From positions 13,051,814-13,115,813 of the forward strand of contig NC_061138.1 in NCBI RefSeq assembly GCF_905220365.1: a stretch of DNA of 64,000 nt, read 5' to 3'. Below the pieces are notes generated by a model that made no database searches, was not told where the DNA came from, and saw only the letters and a program-made list of their open reading frames with translations. This document shows, in pieces, positions 1-12,794 of the stretch. The translations under genes and the position numbers were made by a program. Origin of the DNA: Vanessa cardui (Eukaryota; Arthropoda; Insecta; Lepidoptera; Nymphalidae). Every line of letters begins with the position of its first letter. The first letter of the stretch is position 1.

Positions 1-562
1 TAAATAGATTTTATACACTTGTAATATTCGTTAAAGTATAAAAAAGTTGAGAGAACCTTGTTTTTAAAAACTTTTCATTACAATATCAACCTATTTCTAT
101 TTTAACTAGAATTTTATATCTAAAACAAAAGTAAGTAAACATGAATACTAAATGAACTTCGCAGACAGAATTGCAAACATCCTTAGCTTGTACTGCTTCA
201 AAGCAAAGTAATTACTATTCCTCAAACAAGATGAAAATATTCATATTTTCATCGAAATAAAATTATATTGTTCCAGTGAGCGTTAAAAGCAAAGAATGTA
301 GTTTATAAATAGTTAAGTGATTATAATCTTAGATGTATAAAAGCAGCGTTACTTGACGCGACAGTTCATTAAAACTTCGCGGTCGAGACAAGTTTTTGAG
401 CTTTCAACTTTTACGTTCGTCTTGCTTGTCGGAGATTTTAAACTAGACGATAGCGGTACAAGTTGCGGTATTAACGGAAATAATAATAAATGCAACGCAA
501 CAGTAATTATTTTTCAAGATAAAAAGTTACAGCTGTGTTGAAATAATTTCAGTTTAATTTAT
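1..562. other. AT-rich non-coding, nothing recognised
   Basis: No coding pattern, RNA gene or repeat is recognised here. A 62-codon open frame at 353-541 has no family resemblance and is probably chance. Confidence 0.5.
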
Positions 563-1814
563 TAGGTTGGGGAAAAAGTCTTTTCGCATATAGTATGTAT
601 GAACTTGTAATAAAATCTCTTTGGCTATACCATTTGTATCTGGCTGGTTTTGGTATCATTAAAAAGTTTTAATTTTAAAGAAGGCACTTCCAAATTCAAA
701 TTAGGAATTTGTGTGATTTTCATTTGTTTTTGTTGTTGTTAAAATGAGTGAATCTAAAGAAGAAATTCGATACATTTTAAAATTTTACTATAAAAGAGGT
801 AAAAATGCAACTCAAGCCGCGAAAAAAATTTGTGATGTTTATGGACCTAATGCAGTATCTGTGAGAGCAGCGCAAGTTTGGTTTAAGCGTTTTCAAGCCG
901 GAAATTTTGATATCAAAGATGCATCTCGCTCTGGTCGCCCTGTTACGGACAAAATTGATGCCATTTTTAAAAAAGTGGAGCAAGATCGGCATATTAGTAG
1001 TTACGATGTAGCTGAAGAACTGGCAATTGGCAACCACAAAACGGTTTTGCCTCATTTGAATAAAGCTGGGTACACAAAAAAGCTCGATATATGGGTGCCT
1101 CATGAACTCACTGAAAGAAATACGACGACGTAATGAAACCGAACCATTTTTGAAGAAGCTGATAACTGGTGATGAAAAGTGGATCACATACGACAAGAAC
1201 GTGCGAAAAAGATCGTCGTCAAAGGCCGGTCAAGCTTCACAGACTGTGGCAAAACCCGGATTAACTCGCAACAAGGTAATGCTGTGTGTATGGTGGGATT
1301 GGAAGGGCATCATTCATTATGAGCTGTTACCGCCCGGCAGGACCATCGATTCAGAACTGTATTGCGAACAATTGATGAGATTGAAGCAAGAAATTGAGAG
1401 AAAGCGGCCAGAATTGATCAACAGAAGGGGTGTGGTTTTTCACCATGACAACGCTAGACCTCACACATCTTTAGCCACTCAACAAAAATTACGAGAGTTT
1501 GGCTGGGAGGTATTAATGCATCCGCCGTATAGTCCTGACCTTGCACCTTCAGATTTTCATCTGTTTCGGTCTCTGCAGAATCCTTAGGCAGTGTCAGGTT
1601 AACATCACGAGAGGACTGCCAAAACCACTTGTCGCAGTTTTTCGATCAGAAGCCCCAAAATTTTTACAGCAATGGGATCATGTCACTACCAACAAGATAG
1701 CAAAAAGTTATGGAACAAAATGGCACCTACATACTTTAGTCAAATGTAAATAAACTATAAAAAAAACTTTTGGCATTTTCATATAAAATACGAAGAAACT
1801 TTTTCCCCAACCTA
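563..1814 (+). mobile_element. mariner DNA transposon, inactivated copy
   Basis: A mariner-family (Tc1/mariner, DD34D) element about 1.25 kb long, the usual full length. Inverted ends of roughly 35 bp begin GGTTGGGGAAAAAGT at 565 and end with its complement at 1812, each flanked by TA (563-564 and 1813-1814), the duplicated mariner target. The inner parts of the two ends differ at several positions. The inside encodes a transposase broken into three frames, so the copy cannot make an active enzyme. Its age and the divergence of its ends suggest it has been fixed for some time. Confidence 0.93.
744..1753 (+). pseudogene. mariner transposase, frameshifted
   Basis: Cut-and-paste transposase remnant. 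The N-terminal part (744-1133, starting MSESKEEIRYILKFYYKRGK) carries the helix-turn-helix DNA-binding region. The frame is lost near 1100-1133, and the catalytic part continues in another frame (about 1102-1587) with TGDEKWITY, HHDNARPH and YSPDLAPSDFHLF. The second and third catalytic aspartates are separated by exactly 34 residues (DD34D), as in mariner proteins. A second frame loss occurs near 1560-1590, and the C-terminal tail is read in a third frame to 1753. All three catalytic aspartates survive, so the breaks alone disable it. A segment between the DNA-binding and catalytic parts also seems shortened. Confidence 0.92.
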
Positions 1815-4206
1815 TTATAACTCACTTCAGCAATCTAATATATTTGTAATCTACTGAACTTAGAACTAACAATTAAATTGTGGCTCATTTTATGTGATGT
1901 ATGTATAATTATTCTTTAAAATATTCCAAACAAATTTATCGGGAATAGTTACATAATATGTAATTTTTATATCATTTCAATTAATCAAATACATATATAA
2001 GATGATTTTTTATTACTTCCCTTTATTGAACGCATTTGTTAATTAGAAACTCATTTAGTTAGCTTCCTGAACACGACGAAAATATCTAAGGTAAATTGCG
2101 ATACGAACGCAAGCGAGCCTCGTTGACGTCACACGAAAAAACCAAAACAAAGGTCCATAACGGCCATTTTATATCGCAAAGATAATTGGCAAACTCCTCG
2201 GCGATAACAAGTTTCAGATAAACATTTCAATTGTTATATTTCCTTACCTTTTTAAAAGGGAAATTACTTTTTGGAACAAGAGTAATTTTATAAAAAGCGC
2301 GAGCGGTACGGTAACGTGACACTTTATTGTTTTAAGTAAAAACGTTGCGTCAGAAATGTTACACAACGAAAACTGCCCTTAATTAGACCTTTTCACTTTA
2401 ATTATTGTTTTGCTCTTTATAATTATTATTATCACATCAAGGTATACCTGACCAATGGGATATGATCAGCGCTTTACTTTTTATATAACAACAAATAATA
2501 TATAAGCTTATATGAAAATTATATTACAAGTATTATTAAATAAAATAGTAGTTCATTTAAAGAATTCGTCTGGAATCGTGCGGTAATACTGCTGAAAAAC
2601 TAAAATGAATACTTATAAATTTTAACAACACTATAAAAGTAATAATTAGTTATTTATTTTCTTGGAAATATTGAAAGGATTTGAATCCTTAGTGCTTGAA
2701 GTTTTCTATACGATTGGTAGTAAAGTCCAATAGAGTTATATATACATATGTATTATAACTCTATTAGATATACACATAAGCATCATGTACCTTTTTTCGT
2801 GTCTTATGCTTTCCCAAATATTCACAATATTGTGTTGTAAATTTGTTGGTAGCATTTTCGTGAAGGTTTCTGTTTTTTTACTATCAATGTCCTTTTTGTC
2901 TATATGTCTTGTTTTTGTGTCTAATATTGACTTCATTCTTATCACCAATATAATATTAAATAGAATGATATAACTTGTCTATTAATGATTTCAAATCTAA
3001 GTCTTTTATTGTATTCGGTAAAATATCGTATCGTAAAATGTGAATTGCATGTATTAAAAAATCAAACATGCGATCTGTGCTACAGTCTTGTTTTGCAATA
3101 CTTGTATAGTTTGTATTATATGGGTTGCATGCTAATTTATGAACTACACTACCAATTAACTGCTTGACTTACTGAGAGTTAATTATATTTTAGTTGAAAT
3201 TATTCTTATGAATAATAAAAATGAATACTTGAATATTTTACGCTGTTGTCGATAACAAAGGCGAACAATTTTGGAGCCGGAAGCAGACGAAATAATAATT
3301 TAATTTTAGCGAGTGACACAAACATAATACGTTTACTATGTTCAAGCCAGTTTTTCTATTTTGTTTTTAAAAGAAAAATCATTAATCTTGAATGCAATCA
3401 AATAGATTATGTAAGCGGTCCAGTGCGACGTCACCGAAGCATTTCGCTCGTTCAGCGACCGTTTACAATCAATACTAGTTTATAGTTCCGTTGATACTTC
3501 AATGTGTTCAGTTCTGTCACTATTAGATATTATTTCTTTAACGAATTTAAGTAAGCGAAGTACATAAGGATGTGAACAACATTGTTTTAATAAGCACTTG
3601 AAGAGACCCAGCTTTTACGGTGTTAAAGTACCAACTGAATTTGATTTAGACGTTAGAAGCATACTTCAAATAGTTTATGAGTTATTGTCTCTTTTAATTG
3701 ATGTATATGTACTATATTATGATATGGAAACAATCAATATCGCATAAAGATATAAGCATGTGTATAAATTACCTAATATAACTGTCCACTGTCAATAAGT
3801 AAAATCGATGACTGTCAAAAAAAAGGCATATGTCATGGCTTGTAATAAATTGAATTATTTTATTAAATAAGAGGTGTCATGTTATATAACGTAATTTAAA
3901 AATTAATTAATAACTTATTAATGCGCCACCAATCGTCGCCTGTGTGCGGGGTAAGAAAACACCAGTTGCCATATGGTCTAGGTTTACCAATATTTTATGA
4001 GCGGTAATAGAAACCGCGGTGACCGCAAGCGCTCGTAGTGCAGAGCTTTAATTATCTCGTCGCAAGATCTAGTGAAGTAATTTTTGTGAGGTCCTTTAAA
4101 ATTTGAACTGAGATTTAGTGATTATATTATTTCGATAATCTCTTACATTTCTATATGTTTAATATTATTTCGATTGTTATTAATTTTCCTATGTGTTATA
4201 TGGTTT
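1815..4206. other. AT-rich non-coding, nothing recognised
   Basis: About 2.4 kb with no gene-like frame or clear repeat. Short open frames near 2736-3167 and 3246-3485 are low-complexity or AT-driven and have no family resemblance. Confidence 0.45.
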
Positions 4207-4475
4207 TGACGACCTCCATGGTCGAGTGGTGTGTACACCGGCTTTCATGGGTACGCCACTCTGAGGTCCCGGGTTCGATTCCCGGCCAAGTCGATGTAGA
4301 TTACCATTAGTTTTCTATGTTGTCTTGGGTCTGAGTGTTTGTGGTACCGTCGTCACTTCTGATTTCCATAGCATAAGTGCTTTAGCTACTTACATTGGGA
4401 TTAGAGTAATGTATGTGATGTTGTATATGTTGATCTATGATATAGTCAATCCTAGTTATAGTGTTGTAGAAATAG
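4207..4475 (+). repeat. tRNA-derived SINE (family 2)
   Basis: A tRNA-like head with box A (TGGTCGAGTGG) and box B (GGGTTCGATTCCC) is followed by a body with CTTGGGTCTGAGTGTTTGTGG and TAGCTACTTACATTGGGAT. The same unit recurs at about 57405 (+), 17255 (-) and 62000 (-). Copies at 17255 and 62000 show an (ATTT)n tail. The architecture, with RNA polymerase III boxes, unrelated body and simple-repeat tail, is that of a SINE moved by a partner LINE. Confidence 0.88.
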
Positions 4476-4479
4476 GGTA

Positions 4480-5560
4480 TTTTCGAAAAATAGAACTTAA
4501 AATAATTTCATTAATAGAATTGATAAAATAATTTTAATATCACTTTCATCATATAATGTATGCACAGACACGTTTCCGTTACAATTTTATTATACTAATA
4601 GCGTTATAATATCGTCAACGTAAGTTATCTACTAAAACGTACATAAAAATATATTAATGTATATACTCAACGTACATTGTATGATGCTTTCGATAACCAC
4701 ATAGTCTGTAAGATCATATGATTAGGAAACGAAAATTTCCATGTATATAAAATTGTAAACACCCGGTGAAGCTCCCACTGCTAGACTGATGCTTTTTTTT
4801 CCTTTTTGATGCGATGTTCGGAGCTTATTTCAACATGTTGTGCTAATGCGGGATGATGGATACGGCTGTAGACATTCACTCAACGTGGTTTCCTTTCAAT
4901 GCTTTCATTCGTCATCGAGAAAGGGAAAAAACAAAATTATTATATGTGCGTAAAAGAAATTTGAACCAACCATCTCCGGCTAATATACACGTCTTCTAAA
5001 TAATAGGTCGTTTCGGTTAGGTCGTTTTGATAATAAAAATATACATATAATACGAAACATGATAGATTTTGATTATAAAGCTAGCGGCATTTTTTTAAAT
5101 GTCATCTATCGATCGATTTTTCTCACGGCCGCTGAAAATTGGTAGTTAATCTGGGTCAATGTACGATACTATTGTTATATATGACCGTCAAACAATTTCT
5201 ATATTATAGTATATAGATAAGGTTTTAGTAGTACAATGGTTAAATAAGTAGCATTATATTTATTATATTTATGCTGCTTCATTTGTCTATTGACTTATTA
5301 GAGCTGCAAGTCGTGTCCCGAATTCAGAGTCCGACCATTAAACCGTTTTTCTTGCATTGTGTCACAATTACAAAAAATACAATACTGCTTGCTCTCTTGA
5401 TTAGCTTTCTTTTAGAAACACTTCAGATTCTTGTTAAGATCTGTGTTTACCGCGACGCCAAAGATTTATTAAAAACAACAACTATCAATATATTTGCAAA
5501 TAACTTTATCTATATTCTGTGAAAAATCTTGACTAAGCACCTCATAATTGAATTTCCGTA
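4480..5560. other. AT-rich non-coding
   Basis: No reliable gene signal. An 83-codon frame at 5271-5522 is hydrophobic through AT-rich codons (Leu/Ile/Phe) and is probably chance. Confidence 0.4.
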
Positions 5561-5563
5561 TAA

Positions 5564-5872
5564 AAAACAAATGGGATCGTGGGTGTATTTTCGTCTCTAA
5601 CAACTCTGCTGAGCAAAGTAAAGTATCCGTTTTTTCTTCGTACGTTAATTCGAGAAAGTCCAATATTCTCAACATTATATCCAGTAAACAAGTTTCTTCG
5701 ATACGCAGACATCCCCGGGGCGAGGAATCCACGACGCGCCCCCGTTACGTCAGCCCCATCGCTTCGTACACGTGGAATTTTACAATTTCTTCCCTTAACT
5801 TTTACCGACGAAGTTCACGAAAGCCTGCAAGGAATATTAAGTAAAAATAAATGTAACGTAGATCAAGAATAG
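5564..5872 (+). CDS. unrecognised open frame, possible exon
   Basis: An open stretch of about 100 codons, richer in GC than its surroundings, containing YADIPGARNPRRAPVTSAP and LTFTDEVHESLQGIL. I do not recognise a family. A second frame on the same strand is open over almost the same interval, which weakens the case. A possible donor (TTAA then GTAAAA near 5838) would join in frame to an acceptor at 6355 (ACCAG), so this could be an exon upstream of the 6356-6901 frame. No start codon or promoter was identified. It may be an exon, a decayed mobile element or chance. Confidence 0.25.
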   Translation, partial: KTNGIVGVFSSLTTLLSKVKYPFFLRTLIRESPIFSTLYPVNKFLRYADIPGARNPRRAPVTSAPSLRTRGILQFLPLTFTDEVHESLQGILSKNKCNVDQE

Positions 5873-6355
5873 TTTAAACTTTATACTTTATGATAAACTA
5901 GTATGTATCGAGAGATTTTACGTCATTGAAGTAATGTATGAGCAAAAATATACGTTGTTGTTGTTGGTAAAGTAGATTTCTGTAGAAAAGAAGGATTTCT
6001 AGGTAGTAACCAAAAATAATTTTCAGATATGTTACGTTTCAATATTATTTTTAGTTCGTAGATCCAAATGTTGATAAAATATATTTTTATTAAAAGCACA
6101 CTTTCAATTATTATAAAAATTCTATTAATATTGCTAGTAATAAGTTCAACAAAATACATATAATCAAACAAATTTCATAATGACTGATTTAAATTAATTA
6201 ATTAATATACTTAATAATTAGATAATTACCGATTATAATGATTTAACCCTTTAACTTTAATATGTAAGGACCATATTTACTATTAATGATCAATTAATTA
6301 TTTTTTTTTAATTACATATTTACAATAACTAATTGCACAATTTCTTAATTACCAG

Positions 6356-6901
6356 TAAAAGTGGAGGGGATCGTCGTATTTATACCATCTGTTTTAGTCA
6401 AAGCTATCATTATCAAATTTGACTTCGATCCGAAAACTCATAAGCTCATAACAAGCCATGGATCTCCATCTCCATTTGTCATTCGCATTCCGTGCCCTGG
6501 ACCACAAGTGGGGAACTCCCGTCGATCTGGAAACGAATCAAGAAACATCAAGATGCCTCCCAGCCGTGTTAGATACACCCACCACGACTTTCTCATCCGA
6601 GGAGTTTTTAAAGTCGGTTAAAAGACGTAATTTAAATCAAGGCTTTGCAACATCGAAGATAGCTTCCACGGACGATTCAGATTCGAGAAGCCTAAATTCT
6701 ATGAGCACAGATACTATTTCTGATGGCAACACCACGGATGAAAGTGAAGATAATTCTAACAACTCTTTCATCGAAGAGGCAGATTCACTTACTCTTGATT
6801 CTTCCTTATCGGAGAAACGTAAATGGCGGTTAAAGAAGGTTTATAAGCAGTTGAAAAAGAACACTTCTTCACTTGTGAAAAGCAAGTTTTTAAACAGATA
6901 G
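6356..6901 (+). CDS. unrecognised acidic/serine-rich open frame, possibly frameshifted
   Basis: The frame with ATG at 6458 gives 147 codons ending at 6901. Its middle is rich in Ser/Asp/Glu/Asn (STDDSDSRS, DESEDNSNNS) and its end is basic (EKRKWRLKKVYKQLKK). The ATG has G at +4. A second frame (6358-6621, with FDFDPKTHKLITSHGSPSP) is open over the first part and overlaps it, so the region could be one coding exon with a frameshift near 6490-6510, or the ATG at 6458 may be the true start. The composition bias looks like real disordered protein. No domain or family was recognised. Confidence 0.35.
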
Positions 6902-7816
6902 CAAAGTGAATGTATGAAAAAGTAAAGAAATTTGTTAATTAATTCTATATGTTTGAAATATTTTAAGTCTTAATTTATTTAAATAATTGTTTAGTTTGTT
7001 TTATTTTTTTGAAAAATATATTTGATATAAGTATTTTTTGGTATTATTTTCTGTTCGTTTCAAGTTAACATTTTAACCCACACTTATCTTATAAATGAAA
7101 ATCTTATTTGTACGAAAATTATTTTTTTGGTATTTGACAGTAGCTCACACTACGTAAAATTCGTCAATGTGTGGCTACCTACACATATATGTTTGCTTTT
7201 ATATTTTAACGTAACGTTGACATACCAAAATGTTGTTTGTAGAATGTTTGAGTCAATTTGTATTAATAGGGCAAATAGAGCACTTTAACTAAAAGTTTGG
7301 CAACACATTGACAGTGTAAGGGATTGCAGTACACTAGAAAGAGCCAAAATCAACGGTCATGGGAAATACTTAACTTCTTGAAGGCTCATTTTCACCATGT
7401 ATAGTCTAAACTCTATGGTACTATTTATTTTATAAAAAACAAATACAATATGATATGAGTATTTTTTAAATTGCTAGAACGATTGATATAAGTTATTTGT
7501 ATCAATTACAATTCTCTTTATCTTTTACTGTGCTTGTCTTCACCAATTTTATACACGTACATGACAATGAATAATTTAGTTACGCTTAATTTATTGCTAG
7601 GACGTAAAGGAATACTTCGTAAGAATCGTGAATGTGTAAAATTAATATGAAACATATTGCATGCCAATTTTGTCAACTCGTTAATTCGTCAACTCCACAT
7701 CGTTCTTTCCAACGATAATCAAAGTCCAGCTATAGTATGTTCATAAAATATTGCACACATCCACACAGTTCATTAACTTACATGTAAGTACTTCTAAGTA
7801 TGGACAGATTACATAA
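6902..7816. other. AT-rich non-coding
   Basis: Nothing recognised: no conserved frame, RNA gene or repeat family that I could match elsewhere in the window. Confidence 0.4.
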
Positions 7817-8041
7817 CTATATGTCTTGAGACTTGATGGACTCTAAGAGCACTCTGTATCCAATTATCTCTTGATATAATGCTTTGTTCGCATCGGACAA
7901 GTACATCGCTAAATTACATGTTATATTATGTGCAATGCTGTGTGTAATGTTTTGTATGTGTTCTCTTTGCTTTCCAAACTTATCACGCACAATAGCATTT
8001 GTATAGTTTAAAAATGTAACTGATAAGCACGCTTGACACAT
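7817..8041 (-). CDS. hypothetical 74-residue open frame
   Basis: A frame beginning MCQACLSVTFLNYTNAIVRD with a mixed, non-repetitive composition and a paired Cys near its start. It is the only coding-like frame between 7 and 13 kb on this strand. I recognise no family, no splice signals force it to be an exon, and it may be chance. Confidence 0.25.
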   Translation of the reverse strand: MCQACLSVTFLNYTNAIVRDKFGKQREHIQNITHSIAHNITCNLAMYLSDANKALYQEIIGYRVLLESIKSQDI

Positions 8042-9914
8042 TTAAAATTATTATTAAAGAAAACAAAAAAAAAAATAACGACTAAAATCAAATATGGAAC
8101 CTCTTTCAGAAAATAAAAATAATTTTTGGACCTTTTCCTGAAATCGCGACACGACTTAAGGTGAACTGACAGAAATCGTCTCGTGGGGAAAAAGCATTCT
8201 GCCCGCTCAGGGATTTCTTTTCTTCTCTTTTCTTAATATTTCCATTATATATGTATTTATTTAAACTTTCTTGTTATTGTTTTAATTCATATGGGAATTA
8301 TATTCTCACGGGTTGTTAATTTATTTAGTATTTATAATAGCGAGTGTAACTACGTTCTAACAAGGTGTCCTGGGACATCTCCCATTCTTTCTTATTATAA
8401 TAATATATTACAATAAAGTATATTCCAAGAGGAAGAGCGGTTTTGTGAGGAGGCATTATGACATTAAAGTCTCGGTATACGAGTTCAAACCATAATCACA
8501 TTACTTAAAGTTACATTGATTCATTCATCGATTCGGTAACATCATACCAATAAGTATTGCTGTTTAGCCGTAGAGTCTAAAGTGACTTCTACCTACCACA
8601 AATGTATGGTGGTATGCACGAACTCCTTTAAATTATCGTTTCAATAAATCATTGTTTTGATATTAGGTCATCTATGAGTATTGAACAATGATGGCCCAGT
8701 ATTTAGACCAGCGAGAGGCATTTGTCCAACATTTGAAAGATTTTTACGAGCCATTACTAAACTATAGAGAATGTACAGGGAAATATTTATACAATATATT
8801 TATTAATGATAAATAAAAAGACAAGGTAAATAAGATGAAAAGTAATACCAGTATCACGGTTTCATAAAGAGAACTTACTCATATTTAACTGAATTTTAAT
8901 TAAATTCTCAGTTTTACAAAGGAACTTGTTCTATGCGAATTAAAAATATTCAGAAAATACTTTCGAGCTATTTTATTGTATAGCGCGCTACGAGAACGGG
9001 ACGGAACTTTGTCAAAGTATATCGACTATGACAGTTGTCGAGCGAAGGTACTTTGCCAAAGAATTTCTAAAAGAATAATTATCCAATTCTAGCTCCGTCA
9101 AAAGGATTTTAGTAGATTATGTTTATATTGGTGTAATAATGCAGAATTTGTGTATCTTTCAAGGTTTGACGTCGTGTTGTCCACATGTGTTGGTGATAAG
9201 TTTCTCTTTTGTACTTTTTGTTTCATTTTTGAAACTATTACAAAAGTTAATACATACAATACTCATAGCTCAGACTTTTGTCATCAGTAGCCATTAATTT
9301 CCAAACTCCATACAATATTTTCTGCTTAGAAAACAAAGTTAACACGAGTCTCCACCCTTGACCCATCGGATTAAAATAAATGGGGGCTCAGGTAACCTTA
9401 ACGTCGCTTGTTCGGATTACGCTAGCGACGTCGCCTGTAAAAAATCGACTTCCGTTCCACTTGTGCCAATCTCAATGCTGGTCTGTCATGATATTTTTCA
9501 TATAAGGTTTAAACTAAATTGTTTCGTATAACTTCTTCGGAAAGATTTTTCAGAATTTAAACCTGTAGTTTTTATTATCGTGCCTAGGGCTTAGCTCTTA
9601 ATTAAATTAATTAAGGGTGCGTAGTATTATGCATATTTTATATTTTTTTCTATTTTCTTTGGATTTAATATTCGATGTTATTGGATTTTCTCATTACAAC
9701 GTACTGACTTTGCTATGAAATTGGCACCAGACCAAGATGATTGTGCCTGTATCAATGGCTTACTCGTCCCAGTAACAGAACGTAATTAAAAGACACAAGC
9801 TCATTTTGTTTTAATAGAGGTTCGTGCGCGACCTTCCCTAATTTTACTAAAACCGAGGTGTTTTGCTATTCTATATATCATTCATTTTAATAAAGTAGAA
9901 ATTCTTTATGTTAT
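8042..9914. other. non-coding, possible eroded repeats
   Basis: No gene seen. Short pieces near 8535-8640 look like worn repeat sequence (for example CTACCTACCACAAATG) but are too degraded to assign. Confidence 0.35.
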
Positions 9915-10180
9915 TACTAGCGACCCGCCCCGGTGCAATACTTATACTAAATATATCACAGAAATTGTTTATTTACGACATCACATTAGAAACTTCGAAA
10001 ATAATCAGTGTTTCTTAACTATATTACCCATGTTTCATATGCAAAAACCTTCCTCTCTTATTACTCTATTTATTAAAAAAAACCGCATCAAAATCTGTTG
10101 CTTAATTTTAAACATACGTGGGGACATTTGCCGTAAGCGACTGTGTTTGTAGTAACATTATCATTAGATAATGATAATTA
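9915..10180. repeat. dispersed lepidopteran-type repeat fragment
   Basis: Begins CTAGCGACCCGCCCCGGTGC and continues through CATCACATTAGAAACTT and AAAAAACCGCATCAAAATCT. The motif 'gcggcttcgc / tttcatcaaaatcggtt...' in other orientation and state is seen at about 56610-56800, and related wording at about 33960-34110. I recall this kind of sequence as abundant in lepidopteran genomes. It is non-coding and I cannot assign it to a named class. Confidence 0.5.
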
Positions 10181-11640
10181 TAATGATTATCTGGTGTATA
10201 AACACTGACACGTAAAAACTAATATTTTATTTATGTATAATCAATATCGTTGTAGGTTTTTAAATCTTTAACAATCGCTACATCGTTTCGTAGCACGCAA
10301 AATGATTGTCAGTAATTATTTCCCAGAGAGCGTAATAAAAATTCGATGTTCTGAGTCTCAGCTGAAGACATTTTCAGTAATGAAGTCATCTATTTTTGTC
10401 TTTATTAACTTATTTACTTAACCTTAACATATAAGTAACATTTTAGAAGAACATCGCTTCGAGTATTTTTTAAAAAAAGAAAAAGACGATACCTATGATC
10501 TTATTATTATTATATGAAATGTAATCTAATAACGAAGGTTAGGTATCCGTGTTACCAATTACGGAGCTAATATATCATGCGGAATTCGGTCACGGTCTGC
10601 AGAACCTCTATGAACGTATCGTTTATTATCTCAGATGTGATCTCTGAATAATGATAGATGAGCGTAGAAGGGTTACGGATGAGGTCGTCTGATCGATTTC
10701 GGTCATTCGTTCGGTCGCGACGAAGAATAGCCGACTGCGCACGAGACGGTTATATGATGGAATGGCGACCTGATACGAGAGCGAGTTGAAGAACAACTTC
10801 TATTTCACAACTTTTTAAGAATTTTTTTTTTTTTAATTTTGGTAAATGTATAGATGACCGTAAATTCGAAACTTTATAATTCAACTAAAACCTGGCTTAT
10901 TTTAAAATATAGAAAACTACTCGATGTAATGAAATACTTTAAACTTTTATCTATGGTTGAATCCGCTGTGTTAAGCTGCTGAGGTAATAAAAACGTTGAC
11001 ATCCTTACGTCATCTCACGCGAGCCCTCAATTAAAGTGTATGTCACAAGGCATGCACTAAATGGCTGGCTGAATTCCGACGCTCCTGCCGTGCCCAGGTC
11101 TGTTGCATGCATTGAGCCTGGATTCTCGTGAAATCTCGAATACCAAAGATATTTCCTTTCTAGAGTGCGCGTTGTTGTTAACCAACCAAATAGCTCAGCC
11201 TCGTAGCTATGCTACACGTCATGTAATTTACTTAACAATTTGCGCACATACTATGTTTTCCTTATAAACGTTGGCGCTCCGTCTGTTATGAAGAATTTGA
11301 CAGTCATTAATCATCCCCTTCATTACATTTAGCAGTTAGAAAATAATTCATATGTACTAACTCTACTGGTAATACATTTAATCTTTTTCAAAATGATGTC
11401 ATAAAATAAAAGGATTTTACAATTTATTTACTTAATCATTTGCAGTATATTGATTCAGATCTTTGATAAGTAATGTTTATGATAATTTCAAAGAGTGATT
11501 TTTATATTACAGTATATTGACGTCAGAGAACTCTATTCTATAATATTTAGATTCTATTTCTTGGCGGGCGCGTCTCGTGAGACCGGACCCCGACCATTCT
11601 GTCCTGTGTCACGCTTTTATTAACATTGTAGCTTTATTTA
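10181..11640. other. non-coding, nothing recognised
   Basis: No gene, RNA or repeat identified in these 1.4 kb. Confidence 0.4.
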
Positions 11641-11875
11641 CATTGGGAAATATTAAAAGGAGATGTTTACGTCGTTTATGTGCTTGTAAAAGTATGATGA
11701 TGATCTACTTATCCGACTAAGTTTCTTTTGCCAGTTCGAGTAGAACTGGCAAAAGAAACTCAGTACGGTAAGGATGTTTTCCTTGCCGAACCGGTGGTAC
11801 TGTTTAAATTGATAATCCATAAGTAAATGTAGTGATTTCATATTGAATAAAGGAATTTGATTGATTTGATTTGAT
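11640..11875 (+). repeat. LINE/SINE 3'-tail related repeat
   Basis: Contains CCGAACCGGTGGTA and ends in AATAAAGGAATTTGATTGATTTGATT, matching the tail shared by copies at 30191, 51411, 55262, 59902 and 63875. The first part holds an 18-bp perfect palindrome (11719-11736 with 11742-11759) that looks like a duplicated, inverted AGTTTCTTTTGCCAGTTC segment of the same repeat. Confidence 0.6.
11719..11759. repeat. 18-bp perfect inverted repeat, 5-nt loop
   Basis: AGTTTCTTTTGCCAGTTC is followed, after GAGTA, by its exact complement. It lies inside the LINE-tail-like repeat. A transcript would form a short hairpin. It most likely arose from an inverted duplication of repeat sequence. Confidence 0.85.
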
Positions 11876-11924
11876 TAGACTGGGAAGGTTCCAGACTGTG
11901 ATCTGTTACTCTATAGTTAAACAG

Positions 11925-12065
11925 TTTTCTTCATGGTTCCGTTACTATTGTAAGGTTGTATGTCATAGCCACAAGGGACATAGCGACTTTGCTTATCGAG
12001 GTGGGCGGCGCATGCATGTTCTAAGGAATGGTTAATAATTCGTAGAGCGTCAATGTCTGTCGTCG
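11925..12065 (+). repeat. dispersed repeat (family 3), eroded fragment
   Basis: CCACAAGGGACATAGC, GGCGGCGCATGCATG and TAAGGAATGGTTAATAATTC match the better-preserved copy at about 13000-13266. Confidence 0.6.
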
Positions 12066-12549
12066 TCGTGAGCGTAGGATACATATAAACTATAAGTAAT
12101 AATCATAATCATAAAATAAATTTTCGATTCGAATACTTTTCTTATGAACAAGAAAAAGAAAAAAATGTTTTGCAAGTTTTTGTTTATGTAGGACAGATTT
12201 TTCTCGTTCTTGTTACTCGTAACTTAAAAAATGTTTGGTTATTGTTGTTACATAACGATGTTGCATCAAATATAGAACCAGTAATGTATCGACTGTTATC
12301 AGCGTAAACTATTTTGAATGAAATAATATTCAGTTATCAGCTTATTTCAACTTTGTATAATTTACTGCGACCGTCCGTTATCTATATCGCTAATGGAGGC
12401 TCCCTAATTGAAACGGCAAAACGGACCAGTAACATTAGCCTTCCCTGGTGCACTGGGAGGGGGCGTTTACATCCGGTTACGGTATTAACTCCTACACTGG
12501 CCTACATCCAGATGCTCATATTCGAAACATTATATTTATACTGATATCG

Positions 12550-12765
12550 TCTAACAGCAATACTAAGCATTGTTGTATTCGGATTTAAAGTATGAGTAAG
12601 CATGTGTAGCTACAGGAACAAGAGACATGACATCTCAGTCCTCTGGAGCGAATTTCATTATGTAAGAAATGCTTAAAATATCACCAATATCTGTCGGCAG
12701 TGCTGATAACCTATCATCAGGCGGTGTCAATTACCATCCTGAATGGAATCCGTTATATAAAAACT
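12550..12765 (+). repeat. dispersed repeat (family 3), eroded copy
   Basis: Carries ATTGTTGTATTCGGATTTAA, CTACAGGAACAAGAGACATG and TATCATCAGGCGG, degraded versions of the family 3 copy at about 13000. Confidence 0.65.
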
Positions 12766-12794
12766 GTCCCTTGTGGTTTCTGCTATGCTACTAG

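Noticed and set aside
353..541. 62-codon frame near the left edge
   Set aside because: No start context, splice partner or known motif.
12314..12544. 76-codon frame upstream of SMG1, tested as a kinase-domain exon
   Set aside because: No PIKK motifs (such as the HRD-like catalytic or activation-loop segments), and it lies beside worn repeats.
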